From CAWEBF01 sp963807235 (GTDB taxonomy: Bacteria; Acidobacteriota; Vicinamibacteria; Vicinamibacterales; UBA2999), in NCBI GenBank assembly GCA_963807235.1, contig CAWEBF010000006.1:62001-126000 (forward strand): a stretch of DNA of 64,000 nucleotides, written 5' to 3'. Below the pieces are notes generated by a model. That model was not told the DNA's origin. It did not search any database and saw only the letters and a program-made list of their open reading frames with translations. This document shows positions 1 to 10,108 of this stretch, piece after piece (the stretch's first letter is position 1; every line of letters starts with the position of its first letter). The translations under genes were made by a program, and so were the position numbers.

Positions 1-626
1 CCGGCGACTGCACCTGGAACGTGGGCGAACCGACGGTGTCGGAGCCATCCTCGGACGGCTTCTCGAGACCCATGGACTGCAGCCTCGACGCCGACGCCCG
101 CACGTCGGCGCGCGCCGCCGCGACCCTGGCCTCCGCCTCCTGGACCTCGCGCTGAGGGACGATCCGCTCTGCGGCCAATTCCTGCCTTCGCTTGAGGCTG
201 CTCTCGGCCAGCGTCAGTTGGGCGATGGCGGCCAGATGGTCGGATTCTCGCGTGTCCGACCTCCTGGGACTGCAACTCCAGCAAGGCCTGGCCCGCGCGG
301 ACGCGATCGCCCGCGCCCGCCAGCAGCCGGACGACCCGCGCGGGCACCGGCACCCCGACCTCGGCATACGAGCGCTCGTCCACCGTCAGCTCTCCGAGCA
401 GCGTGACCAGCTCGCCGCCACGGCGCGACTCCACCTGCGCGGTCGTGACGCGCAGGTCGCGGAGCATCCCAGCTTCGATGCGCACCTCGCCGCCGTCCGA
501 GTGCGGAGCGGGCGTAGCAGCGGCGGCTGGCGTGTCGGTACCCACCGGCGCCGACGGGGGCTGAGGGCCGCGCCCGCACGCAGCGGCCGCGCAGCCGAGC
601 AGCGTGAACAATTGAATCACCTTCAT
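1..626 (-). CDS. RND efflux periplasmic adaptor subunit (partial, frameshifted)
   Basis: Membrane-fusion (HlyD/CusB-like) protein that would join an inner-membrane RND pump to the TolC channel encoded just upstream. The ATG at 624-626 overlaps the tolC stop in an ATGA arrangement. The N-terminus is a lipoprotein-type signal (MKVIQLFTLLGCAAAAC). It is followed by a Pro/Ala linker, a barrel-sandwich/lipoyl-like strand (VPVPARVVRLLAGAGDRVRA) and 'GQALLELQSQEVG'. Near 237-252 the reading frame shifts by one; in the new frame the helical hairpin continues (DHLAAIAQLTLAESSLKR...QREVQEAEARVAAARADVRA). The gene runs off the left edge, so the pump gene, expected next, is not visible. Substrate (metal or drug) cannot be decided, but the Cys-rich neighbour favours a metal. 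Confidence 0.8.
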   Translation of the reverse strand, partial: MKVIQLFTLLGCAAAACGRGPQPPSAPVGTDTPAAAATPAPHSDGGEVRIEAGMLRDLRVTTAQVESRRGGELVTLLGELTVDERSYAEVGVPVPARVVRLLAGAGDRVRAGQALLELQSQEVGHARIRPSGRHRPTDAGREQPQAKAGIGRRADRPSARGPGGGGQGRGGARRRAGVGVEAAVHGSREAVRGWLRHRRFAHVPGAVA

Positions 627-1841
627 CGCAGCACTCCAGCGGCGGCGTCCACCTCGACCCTGGCCAATGCGGCCTCGAGCAGAGCAGACAAATGTTGGAA
701 ACGTGTGTCGAGCAGCTCTCGCCGAATCACCAGCACGTCGGGCAAGCCGATCTGGCCGACGTCGAAGCTGCGCGTCGTCAACGCGGCCGTGTCGTCGAGG
801 CCTGGCAGCGCCTCGGTTTCGAGCACCCGGGCGGCGTTGGCGCGGCGCTCGTAGGCCGCCAACGCGCTCTCCAACTCGATCCGCGTGCGCGCGCGCACCG
901 CATCGAGTTCGGCCCGCAACCGCGCGCCGCGCGCCGTGCCGGTGGCGGTGATCTCCTGTCCTTTGGAGAATACCGGCAGCACGAACGTGACGCCGCCCAG
1001 GACGATGTTGTCGCCGCCCTCACGCTGATAGCGCAGGCCGAGACCGTAGTTGGGCCGCTGCAACGTCTCCGCGACCGACAGGTCCGCATCGGCCTCGCGG
1101 ACCGCGGCCTCGAGTTGGCGCAGCTCCGGGCGCTGTTCCAACGATCGCGCCAGCGCATCCGGTTCGGGTGCCGCCGGCAGGGCCAGACGGCCCTGCACCG
1201 CGATCGAACCCTCGATGCGAAGCAGCGCCCGCAGGCCGCCGAGCGCGGCCGTCTGCTCGGCCTCGCCGGCCTCACGCTGCGCGCGCGCCCGGGCATGCGC
1301 CGATCGCGCCAGGGTCACGTCGAGGACCGCCAGATCGCCCGCGCGAAACCGCCGATCCGCCACCTCGGCGATCGAGTTCGCCAAGTCTGCCGATGCGGTG
1401 AGCAAGCGGAGGCGCTCGGCCGCGTACAGCGCCTGGTGGAACAGCAGCGCCGCGTCGCGCAGCACGTCCCTTGTGGTCGCCTCGACGGCGACCACGCTCT
1501 GGTCCACCTGGGCCGTGGCCGCGGCGAGGCGAGCCGTGCGGCGGGCGCCCGGCTCGAACATCTGGTTGACGCCGACTTGCCAATCGGTCGATCGGCTGCC
1601 GTTGCCCTGCCGGTTCCCGGCACTCAGATCGAGCTCCGGGTTGATCTGCGAACGCAGCGACGCGCCGGCCACGCGCCCCTGCGCTTCGGCAACGGCCAGC
1701 CGGGCACTGACGATCCGGGGCGCCTGTTCGCGCGCGCGTACCGAGCACGTCGGACAACGTCAACGCCGTCTGCGCCGCGGCGGCGCCGGAGCCCAGCCAC
1801 GACGCGCACACGAGCGCGAACGCCGTACAGGAGATACGCAT
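623..1841 (-). CDS. TolC-family outer-membrane efflux protein (frameshifted)
   Basis: Outer-membrane channel of a tripartite RND efflux system (CusC/CzcC/TolC family). The start at 1841 gives a signal peptide (MRISCTAFALVCASWLGS, AAAAQ) and 'TALTLSDVLG'. A one-base break near 1730-1742 then moves the frame to 'AREQAPRIVSARLAVAEAQ...GASLRSQINPELDLSAG'. Two TolC repeats follow, with long amphipathic helices and the typical 'DVTLARSAHARARAQREAGEAE' and 'GVTFVLPVFSKG' patterns. Without the break the protein would be about 405 residues, normal for the family. The 3' end overlaps the adaptor start by 4 nt. A weak GAGGGAT precedes the ATG. A 7-nt repeat array lies in the short gap to the upstream gene. 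Confidence 0.85.
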
Positions 1842-1852
1842 CTATCCCTCAC

Positions 1853-1909
1853 TAGTTGGTCGTTAGTCGTTAGTCGTTGGTCGTTAAAGACCATTCACGA
1901 CTGACTACT
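1853..1909. repeat. Heptanucleotide tandem array (TCGTTRG x5) with inverted tail
   Basis: Five consecutive 7-nt units, TAGTTGG, TCGTTAG, TCGTTAG, TCGTTGG and TCGTTAA, occupy 1853-1887. They are followed at 1898-1909 by CGACTGACTACT, close to the reverse complement of two units, so the site could fold. It lies between tolC and the small Cys-rich gene. Confidence 0.8.
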
Positions 1910-1920
1910 CACCAAAGAAG

Positions 1921-2229
1921 TTAGAGGAATGCGCTCTTTGGAACGTGGAGGATGTCGTGCGGGAAAGGCTGCAGAAGTGCGGGTGACGCCGGCAGCCACT
2001 CAGGGCTCTGTGCCACGATCTCGGCGGCGCGGACCAGCACCACGAGGTCGAACGCGCGGCCGCAGTGGCAACGGAGACACGTGGGGGCGCATGTGCCGTC
2101 GGACGGAATCGAGGCCGATTCGGCCGCCGAGCATGGCTCCGGGAACACCAGCTCCAGCACCCCTCCCGCGCTGAGGGACAGCAGGCCGACGAGCAGGATG
2201 GAGCACAGACGGTACACGGCGCGACTCAC
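1921..2229 (-). CDS. Small Cys-rich membrane/secreted protein of metal-efflux operons
   Basis: A 102-residue protein starting at a GTG (2229) that overlaps the upstream kinase stop as GTGA. It has one N-terminal hydrophobic segment (LCSILLVGLLSLSAGGVLEL). A Cys-containing middle follows (EPCSAAESAS...DGTCAPTCLRCHCGRAFD). The C-terminus, 'PHDILHVPKSAFL', resembles small orphan proteins I associate with czc/cus-type RND operons. Five to six cysteines and a histidine suggest metal or thiol chemistry, but no function is established. The longer upstream extension of this frame lies inside the kinase gene and is unlikely to be translated. Translation is probably coupled to the kinase. Confidence 0.65.
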   Translation of the reverse strand: MSRAVYRLCSILLVGLLSLSAGGVLELVFPEPCSAAESASIPSDGTCAPTCLRCHCGRAFDLVVLVRAAEIVAQSPEWLPASPALLQPFPHDILHVPKSAFL

Positions 2230-3809
2230 CTTATACCATCGGCCAGGCGCGACGGCTCGAGAGAAGCGGTCATGAACAGCTCCCTCAGCCGGTTGATGTC
2301 GGGGGGCTTGACCACATGGTGGTCGAAGCCCGCAGCTCGGGATAGCCGCTGATCCTGCAACTGACCCCACCCGGTCAGCGCAACCAGCATGATCCCGCCC
2401 GCACCGGCCGACGCACGAATCCGCCGCGCCACCTCGTACCCGTCCATGTCGGGCATCCCGATGTCGAGCAGGACGGAATCCGGCTTGAACTCGTCGAGCG
2501 CATCGAGGGCGTCGCGACCGCTGTACGCGACCGACACCACGGCACCGAGCATGGTCAACAGCTGTCCGAGCGTGTCGGCCGCATCGCGGTTGTCGTCGAC
2601 CACCAGGATCCGCCGCCGCGGGAATGGCTCGGGCGATTCCGAAGCGAGTACTCGCGCGCTCTGGTTGACGACGGGAAGCTCGACGACGAACTCGCTGCCC
2701 TTCCCGAGCCCGTCGCTCCGCGCCTCGACACGACCGCCGTGCATGGCAACGAGGCTCTTGACGAGGGTCAGTCCGATGCCGAGCCCGCCCTGGGCACGGC
2801 GGTTCGACCGATCGACCTGCGTGAACATCTCGAAGACGGCGGTCAACTGGTCCGCGGCGATGCCGATGCCGTCATCCCACACCGACACAATCGCCAGGCC
2901 GCCATCCTGGCGCACCCGGACGCCGATTCGTCCCCCTGGATTGGTGTACTTGGCGGCGTTGGTCAGCAGGTTGGCGAGCACCTGCGTCAGCCGGACGGCG
3001 TCGCCGTGAACGACCACGGGGTCGCGCGGCAGCTCGAGGGTCAGTTGATGCCCCGCGGCATCGAGCGCAGGTCTGCTCGTATCCACTGCCGCATGCACGA
3101 TCGAGCCAAGATCGACCGGCTCCTGGTGAATTTCGATGGAGCCGCGGGTGATACGCGAGACCTCCAACAGATCGTCCACGAGCCGCACCAGGTGGTTGAT
3201 CTGGCGGTCCATGACGTCGCTGACTCTAGCGAGCACCGGGTCCGCGGGACCGGCTGTCCGCAGCAGATGCAGCGCGGTCAGCAAGGGCGCCAGCGGATTC
3301 CGCAGCTCGTGCCCCAGCGTGGCCAGGAACTCGTCCTTCCGCTGATCGGCGAGGCGCAGCGAAGCCTCTGCGCGGCCGCGTTCACCCAGATGCTCCCGAA
3401 TCTGGTACTGGCGTTCCCGCGCCCGGATGGCGGTCCGAACTGCGCTGACCAGCGTCGCCACCCGTACGGGCCGCTCGAGAAGCGTCACGTTGCCCAGCGT
3501 TCGCACGGCCTCCATGGCCTCCGCCGAGTCGGCGCCGCGGCGCGTGAGGATCAACACCGGCAGATCCGACCACGGCGGCTGCGCCCCGAGCAGCGCCGAT
3601 AGCGCGGCGTTTTGTTCGTCCGAGGCGCCCTCCTCGGGCAGCAGCAGCGCTCCCGCCCCGGCCCGCACCTCGGTGAGCATCGACTCGAACGACCGGCACG
3701 TGTCCACGCGAATCCCCAGCGGCGCCAGCATCGCCCGGGTCGTCGCTGCGTCCTTGGCGGTCGTGGCCAGAAACACCAGCCGATAATCGCGCGACTGGTC
3801 CGCGTTCAC
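2226..3809 (-). CDS. Hybrid sensor histidine kinase with two receiver domains
   Basis: A soluble 527-residue kinase. Residues 1-130 look like a degenerate receiver (fold-like, 'LLLPEEGA' where the acidic site would be). HisKA has its phospho-acceptor in 'ATLGHELRNPLAPL' near residue 168. HATPase_c has the N box 'NLLTNAAKYTNPGG' near 285 and the G boxes 'DDGIGI' and 'GGLGIGLTLV'. A C-terminal receiver starts near 400 ('RRILVVDDNRDAADT', phospho-Asp in 'DSVLLDIGMPDMDGYEV', Lys in 'HHVVKPP'). There is no transmembrane segment. The GTG start overlaps the kaiC-like stop by 4 nt (GTGA), and its own stop overlaps the small Cys-rich gene. The KaiC-like ATPase is therefore the likely input partner. 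Output is probably phosphorelay through the C-terminal receiver; no separate response regulator is nearby. Confidence 0.85.
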   Translation of the reverse strand: MNADQSRDYRLVFLATTAKDAATTRAMLAPLGIRVDTCRSFESMLTEVRAGAGALLLPEEGASDEQNAALSALLGAQPPWSDLPVLILTRRGADSAEAMEAVRTLGNVTLLERPVRVATLVSAVRTAIRARERQYQIREHLGERGRAEASLRLADQRKDEFLATLGHELRNPLAPLLTALHLLRTAGPADPVLARVSDVMDRQINHLVRLVDDLLEVSRITRGSIEIHQEPVDLGSIVHAAVDTSRPALDAAGHQLTLELPRDPVVVHGDAVRLTQVLANLLTNAAKYTNPGGRIGVRVRQDGGLAIVSVWDDGIGIAADQLTAVFEMFTQVDRSNRRAQGGLGIGLTLVKSLVAMHGGRVEARSDGLGKGSEFVVELPVVNQSARVLASESPEPFPRRRILVVDDNRDAADTLGQLLTMLGAVVSVAYSGRDALDALDEFKPDSVLLDIGMPDMDGYEVARRIRASAGAGGIMLVALTGWGQLQDQRLSRAAGFDHHVVKPPDINRLRELFMTASLEPSRLADGIR

Positions 3810-5304
3810 GTGCCGCCCTTGGGGACGCCATCCGCGTCGTCGTACACCGGCGTGCCCGTCAGGACTCCCCGGAACTCCCGCAGCGGCCGTCCCACGGTCA
3901 CGCCGTTCGGGCCAAGCCGGAACTCCCGCAGCGTGCGTTCGTGCGCGCCGCCCCGCTTTTTCATGACCGAGATCGTCTGCCGCACCTCGCCTCGATACTC
4001 GAAGTACCTGAGCAGCAACACGGCGTCCGCAAGGTAGGTGGCGTCGACGGGGCTCACCATCTGCTTCCGATGAGACCCTGGTGGGCGCCGATGAGGATGG
4101 TGGCGACGCCCATTTGTCCCAGGTACATCAGGAGCTCGTGCAGCTGAATCGTCAGATGCCGCTCCTCGGGCATGGCGTTCAGGTAGCCGTTCAGGCTGTC
4201 GATCACGATCAGCTTGACGTTGCGCACTTCGACAGCCTGGCGAATCGCGTGGATGAACTCGCCGGGGGTCAGCTCTGCCGGATCGATTTGCTGGATCGTG
4301 GCCCTGCCGGCGTCCAGCTGCGCCGGGAGGTCGATCCCCAGCTGCTCGCACCGAGACAGCAAGGTGGCAGGGCTTTCGTCGAAGACGAAGAGGGCCGCGC
4401 CCTGCCCCTCGGCGGCGGCGGCCGCCGCGAACTGCGCGGCAACGGTTGACTTGCCGGTGCCCGCGGCGCCGACGATGAGCGTGCTGGTGCCCTCCTCGAT
4501 GCCACCCCCGAGCATCACGTCCAGCTCGGTGATCTCACTCGGCAGCTTGGCGTGGGAGGCGTGCCGGCGATGCTCGGCGGCGACCAGGCGCGGGAACACC
4601 TGAATGCCGCCCTTGTGGATGACGAAGTCGTGAAAGCCCCCACGAAACTTCACGCCCCGGTACTTGACGATCCGCACACGCCGCCGTTCAGCGCCGTACT
4701 CAGGATTGAGCTGCTCGAGCAGCACCACGCCGTGGGCGATGCTCTGCATCTGCAGGTCGTGATCGGTGGCGGTCATGTCGTCGAGCAGCAGCACCGTGCA
4801 GTCCCTCAAGGCAAAGAACTGCTTCAACGCCAGGATCTGGCGGCGATAGCGGAGGGCGGTGCCTGCCAGGAGGCGCAGTTCCGACAGCGAGTCGAACACG
4901 ACCCGCGTCGGCCGCAGACGCTCCACGTCGTCGAGGATCAGCTGCGTGGTGGACGCGAGCTCCGTCTCCGACGGATGGAACATCGTGTTCTGCTCGTCGG
5001 GGTCGAGCACACCCTCGGTGGGGGCCAGCTCGCGAATCTCGATGCCGTCCAGCGTCCACCCGTGCGACTCGGCGACCGCACGCAGTTCTTCAGCCGTCTC
5101 TGAGAGGGTGACGTAGAGGACCGACTCGCCATCCTTGGCGCCGGCCATCAGGAACTGCAGCGCCAGGGTGGTCTTGCCGGAACCGGGCGTCCCCTCGACG
5201 AGATACAGGCGCTTGCGGGTCAGGCCTCCGCTGAGGACGTCATCGAGCCCCAACACTCCGGTCGATGCGGAACTGCTGGATGCGTCCATCACGCGAGTGT
5301 CCAT
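3806..5304 (-). CDS. KaiC-like double RecA-fold ATPase (frameshifted near C-terminus)
   Basis: A KaiC/RadA-superfamily signalling ATPase with two tandem RecA-like domains. Walker A motifs are 'GTPGSGKTT' in the first half and 'GAAGTGKST' in the second. Walker B-like strands are 'PTRVVFDSLSEL' and 'VKLIVIDSLNGYL'. A one-base break near 4058-4075 follows 'LIGAHQGLIGS'; the next frame supplies the natural end 'QMVSPVDATYLADAVLLLRY...GTPVYDDADGVPKGGT'. The stop overlaps the kinase GTG by 4 nt, matching the KaiC-kinase pairs seen in non-cyanobacterial genomes. The start is ambiguous: ATG at 5337, 5304 or 5289 are all in frame, and a 15-nt tandem duplication spans the last two. A role in circadian timing is not implied. 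No KaiA or KaiB is present. Confidence 0.8.
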
Positions 5305-5316
5305 CACGCGAGTATA
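5287..5316. repeat. 15-nt tandem duplication at the kaiC-like start
   Basis: Two copies of a 15-nt unit beginning CATCACGCGAGT (5287-5301 and 5302-5316) duplicate 'TRVMD' in the protein and offer two alternative ATG codons. On the gene strand a TTATACT string falls in the second copy and could be a -10 element. Confidence 0.6.
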
Positions 5317-5375
5317 AGACGACGGCGAGTGCGCCACCCGGCTCCCGATGGCCCATGACTAGCTCGACCGTGCGT

Positions 5376-7117
5376 CTAGAACGATTCGAGCGACCATCCC
5401 CGCTGGCGATGGTATTCGGCCACCAGCTCCTCGAGCCGATGGCGGGACAGGAGGCCGCCGCGTCGCCCGGCAGAGCCGAGTCGAGAAACCGCGCGGGCAG
5501 CGTGTCCTCCGCCGGCGTCCAGCCTGCACGCAGGTTGAACTGTCGCTTGGTCTCGACGATGCGCCGCGCGGTCTCGCGCAGCTCGTCTGCGGTGATGTCC
5601 CAGCCGGTCACCGCCCGCAGCATGGTCGCCGCCTCGGCGTGGAAATCCGTGAACACGCCTCGCAGGAACTTGCAGAGGATCAGCGAGTCCATAAGCGCGG
5701 CCTTGTCTTCGGTCTCGATAGCCAGGCGCACCGAATCCAGCGTCGCGTTGCGGCGGTCCACCTTGTCCGAAAAATCCACCTCGTAGGCGCCGCTGCGATT
5801 GTGGTCCGCGCCGCGGGCGCCCACGGCGAACCCGAGCGCCATTGTCTGGAGCGCGCGCGGCTCGTAGCCCGGGATCTCGAGGCCCTTCACCTGCGGCGCG
5901 AAGGCGATGCTGCCGCCGCCGATGGTCGCGGCGGCGCGCCGGCTCCCCTCGCCCAGGAGACGCCCTACGCCCTCACGACGGCCGATCAAATCGATCGCTC
6001 TCAAGACCGCGTCTCCGCTGCCGAACACCAGCCACGGCTCATCCAGCAGGCCGCGTTCCACGCATTCCATGGCGAACGCGATCGTGCCGCCCGTGCTGAT
6101 CGTGTCGATGCCCAGCTCGTCGCACCGCTGCGACGCGCGCAGGACGGCGTCGCCGTCCGCGACCCCGCACAACGAGCCCAGGGCGAAGAGGCTTTGGTAC
6201 TCGAGCCTCACGCCCTGCTGCCCCAGGCCATAGATGTGCTCGCAGCCGATGGTGCACGCGACACAGCTGGCGCGCGCGCGTGTGCGTCCGACACTGAGCT
6301 GCTCGGGCGACAGTTGCTCGGCCCCTTCGAAGGTGCCGCTCTGGAAGTTGCGCGTGGGCAGCGTGCCGAAGCGGTTGAACGTCAGGAGGTTCGTCGCCGT
6401 TCCCAGCTCGCGGTATTTCGCGGTCGCCGGACCGAACGAACGCTTCGACAGGTCGCGGCTGAGCGCGACCAGCTCGTCGGAGTGCGCCCACTCGGCGCGC
6501 TGCTTGCCGCGCACGGCAAGCGCCTTGATGTTCTTGCTGCCGAGCACGGCTCCACTGCCGCCGCGGCCGGCGTGACGGCCGTCGTGCGAGATGGTGGCGT
6601 AGCGGACGCCGCTCTCTCCCGCGGGTCCGATCGACGCGATACGGTAGTCGGCACCGAGCCGCGCCCGCAGCTTCTCCTCCGTAATCGCGCACGCATCGCC
6701 GCGAACATCGGCAGCCGATTCAAGACGCACGCTTCCATCGTCGATCACGAGCGCCGAGAGCTCGGGAGCACGGCCCACGAGCACGATGGCGTCGCAGCCG
6801 CAGCGCTTCCCCGCCAGGGCGAACCCGCTGCTCGCGAGCGAGTCGTTGAAGCGTTCAGTGAGCGGGCTCCGGCTCACGACCGCGAACTTCGCGGACGTGG
6901 TGAGCGGGCTGCCGACGAGCGGGCTGAACGCGAAGACGAGCGGCGCTTCCGGCGATAGCGGATCGGCGGTGGCCCCGCCCTCGTCGAGCAGCAGCCGGGC
7001 GCCCAGGCCGCTGCCACCGAGATGCTCGCGCAAGACGGACTCGGCTATCGGCACACGTTCAGCGCGACCGCTTGATACGTCGATGCGAAGGTAGTGTCCG
7101 AAGTAGCCAGGGGTCAT
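5376..7117 (-). CDS. aor: Tungsten/molybdenum aldehyde:ferredoxin oxidoreductase
   Basis: AOR-family enzyme that oxidises aldehydes, or reduces acids, with a bis-pterin W/Mo cofactor and one [4Fe-4S] cluster. The cluster ligand pattern CVACTIGC (C-x2-C-x3-C) sits near residue 285 and the fourth ligand is likely the Cys in 'LILCKFLRG' near 484, the classic AOR spacing. Other family marks are 'YLRIDVSSGR' at the N-terminus and 'GRGGSGAVLGSKNIKALAV'. A one-base break near 5458 hides the true C-terminus, which in the next frame reads 'LLSRHRLEELVAEYHRQRGW SLESF' and stops at 5376. Without the repair the frame would run into the kaiC-like gene. The ATG at 7117 has no visible Shine-Dalgarno; a heptamer array occupies that space. 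The MoaD-like gene upstream supports a pterin cofactor. Confidence 0.9.
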
Positions 7118-7123
7118 GAGTTC

Positions 7124-7151
7124 AATTCACAATTCACAAGTCACAAGTCAC
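7124..7151. repeat. Heptanucleotide tandem array (AAKTCAC x4)
   Basis: Four 7-nt units: AATTCAC, AATTCAC, AAGTCAC, AAGTCAC. They lie 6 nt upstream of the aor start codon on its template side, exactly where a ribosome-binding site would be expected. Confidence 0.8.
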
Positions 7152-7180
7152 AAAGCAGACCGGAATTGCATCACCGATCT

Positions 7181-7435
7181 CTAGCCGCCTACATCAGCAG
7201 ACAGGAGCAGGAGCCGATCGTCGCGGGTCAGCTTGGTGCGTGGATCGCAGATGAACTCGTCGCCGTTGAGATTGGCCGCGATCGATCGATGGAGGCCACT
7301 CGGGGTCACCAGCTCGCTCAACGCCGGCACGCGCTCCACCAGCGTCGTCAGTAGATCGCCGAGGGTGTCGGCATCGATCTCCAGTTCTGAGATGCCGGCT
7401 CGTTCGCGGGGAATGCCCAGGAATTCAACGTACAT
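7181..7435 (-). CDS. moaD: MoaD/ThiS-family sulfur carrier protein
   Basis: An 84-residue beta-grasp protein ending in the diagnostic Gly-Gly ('LLLLSADVGG'), which is adenylated and thiocarboxylated to donate sulfur to molybdopterin. It shows the typical short strand pattern 'MYVEFLGIPRERAG' and 'LEIDADTLGDLLTTL'. It lies 63 nt upstream of, and on the same strand as, the AOR gene, so it probably serves the AOR cofactor or that of the neighbouring formate dehydrogenase. No MoaE or MoeB is seen nearby. Confidence 0.85.
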   Translation of the reverse strand: MYVEFLGIPRERAGISELEIDADTLGDLLTTLVERVPALSELVTPSGLHRSIAANLNGDEFICDPRTKLTRDDRLLLLSADVGG

Positions 7436-7510
7436 GGCGTGGCCTTTGAGGCCTGCAGGGGTATAGGAATCATAGCATGTGCCGTAATTCCCCTACGGCC
7501 GCTGGACGCG

Positions 7511-8335
7511 CTACTTTCCCACCATGTGCGGAAGGTCCCGCTCGTTCTCACACACGTATTCGAGAAGCTCCGTGTCCGGCACCAGTTCGAACGGGACTTT
7601 CACACTCCACGGGCGCGTGTATGTCTTCGGGTCGTCGAACGTGAACTCGATCTCGAGCCGGCCGAAATCGAGCCGGCGCATCCGTTCGGTGATCTTGAGC
7701 GCGTCCGAGTGCGGGTATCCGCTGTCGTCCAGCCACGTCCGATCGTTGATGCCGATCGTTTCGACGACGAACGTATCGGCGTCCCAGCGCCCAACGGAGT
7801 AGCCGAGCCACGCGGGGTGAATCTCTGACGGGTTCCTGGCAAACCCACCGAAGTCTCGGCCATCGGTGTGGATCTGGCGCCACGCGACGAAGATCTCGTA
7901 GAGCACCATCGTCAGCCTCGGCGTCTGCACGATCTTGAACGGGTAGCCGCGGATCGTCATGCCTTCCGGCACGCCCTTCGGTAGACACTTGCCGGACGGC
8001 CGCTCCAGGCCGTTGTTGTCGAGCCGCTCACGGTACACGGCCGCCGCATGCGGTTGGAAGGGAACGCCTCCTGTGACGTCGGCTCCCAGGTCCCCGATGT
8101 ACCGGTTGCTCGCCGCGCGCCAGATACCGGAGAGGTCAGGCTTGCCGTCCTGCGCTCGCGGCGGCGGTGCTTTCAGATTCGTCGTGCCGTCCGGATTCCG
8201 CGGCTGGCTCGGAAGCGTCAGCTTCAGCCATTGCGCGTCGGCGCAAGTGGCTGCACCAAGCACGAGCAACGCGACTGCGAACGTCGTCGAGCAGGTCCGG
8301 CAGAAGCTCGACGAGCGAAGAGCGGATACGACCAT
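7511..8335 (-). CDS. Secreted acidobacterial protein of unknown function
   Basis: A 274-residue protein with an N-terminal signal (hydrophobic 'TTFAVALLVLGAATCADAQ'). It carries the mark 'GKPDLSGIW' common in large families of exported Acidobacteria proteins, followed by a beta-rich body ('LGYSVGRWDADTFVVETIG', 'DPKTYTRPWSVKVPFEL'). I place the start at the ATG at 8335; an upstream TTG in the same frame is also open. Function unknown. A distant relative lies at 57175-58073 in this window. It is divergent from the formate dehydrogenase operon. Confidence 0.7.
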   Translation of the reverse strand: MVVSALRSSSFCRTCSTTFAVALLVLGAATCADAQWLKLTLPSQPRNPDGTTNLKAPPPRAQDGKPDLSGIWRAASNRYIGDLGADVTGGVPFQPHAAAVYRERLDNNGLERPSGKCLPKGVPEGMTIRGYPFKIVQTPRLTMVLYEIFVAWRQIHTDGRDFGGFARNPSEIHPAWLGYSVGRWDADTFVVETIGINDRTWLDDSGYPHSDALKITERMRRLDFGRLEIEFTFDDPKTYTRPWSVKVPFELVPDTELLEYVCENERDLPHMVGK

Positions 8336-8406
8336 GGCACACCTCAAGGCCTGTGGACGGTAGGCCAGTCGACCGGCGGCGGGACCGGGGATGATAGCAT
8401 GAGCCG

Positions 8407-10104
<1,698 letters not shown>

Positions 10105-10108
10105 GGGT

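Noticed and set aside
1853..1887. CRISPR array
   Set aside because: Direct units are only 7 nt and contiguous, with no spacers and no cas genes; none of the heptamer sites fits a CRISPR.
3806..5304. A circadian clock system
   Set aside because: Only a KaiC-like ATPase is present; KaiA and KaiB are absent, and many KaiC homologues outside cyanobacteria are general signalling ATPases.
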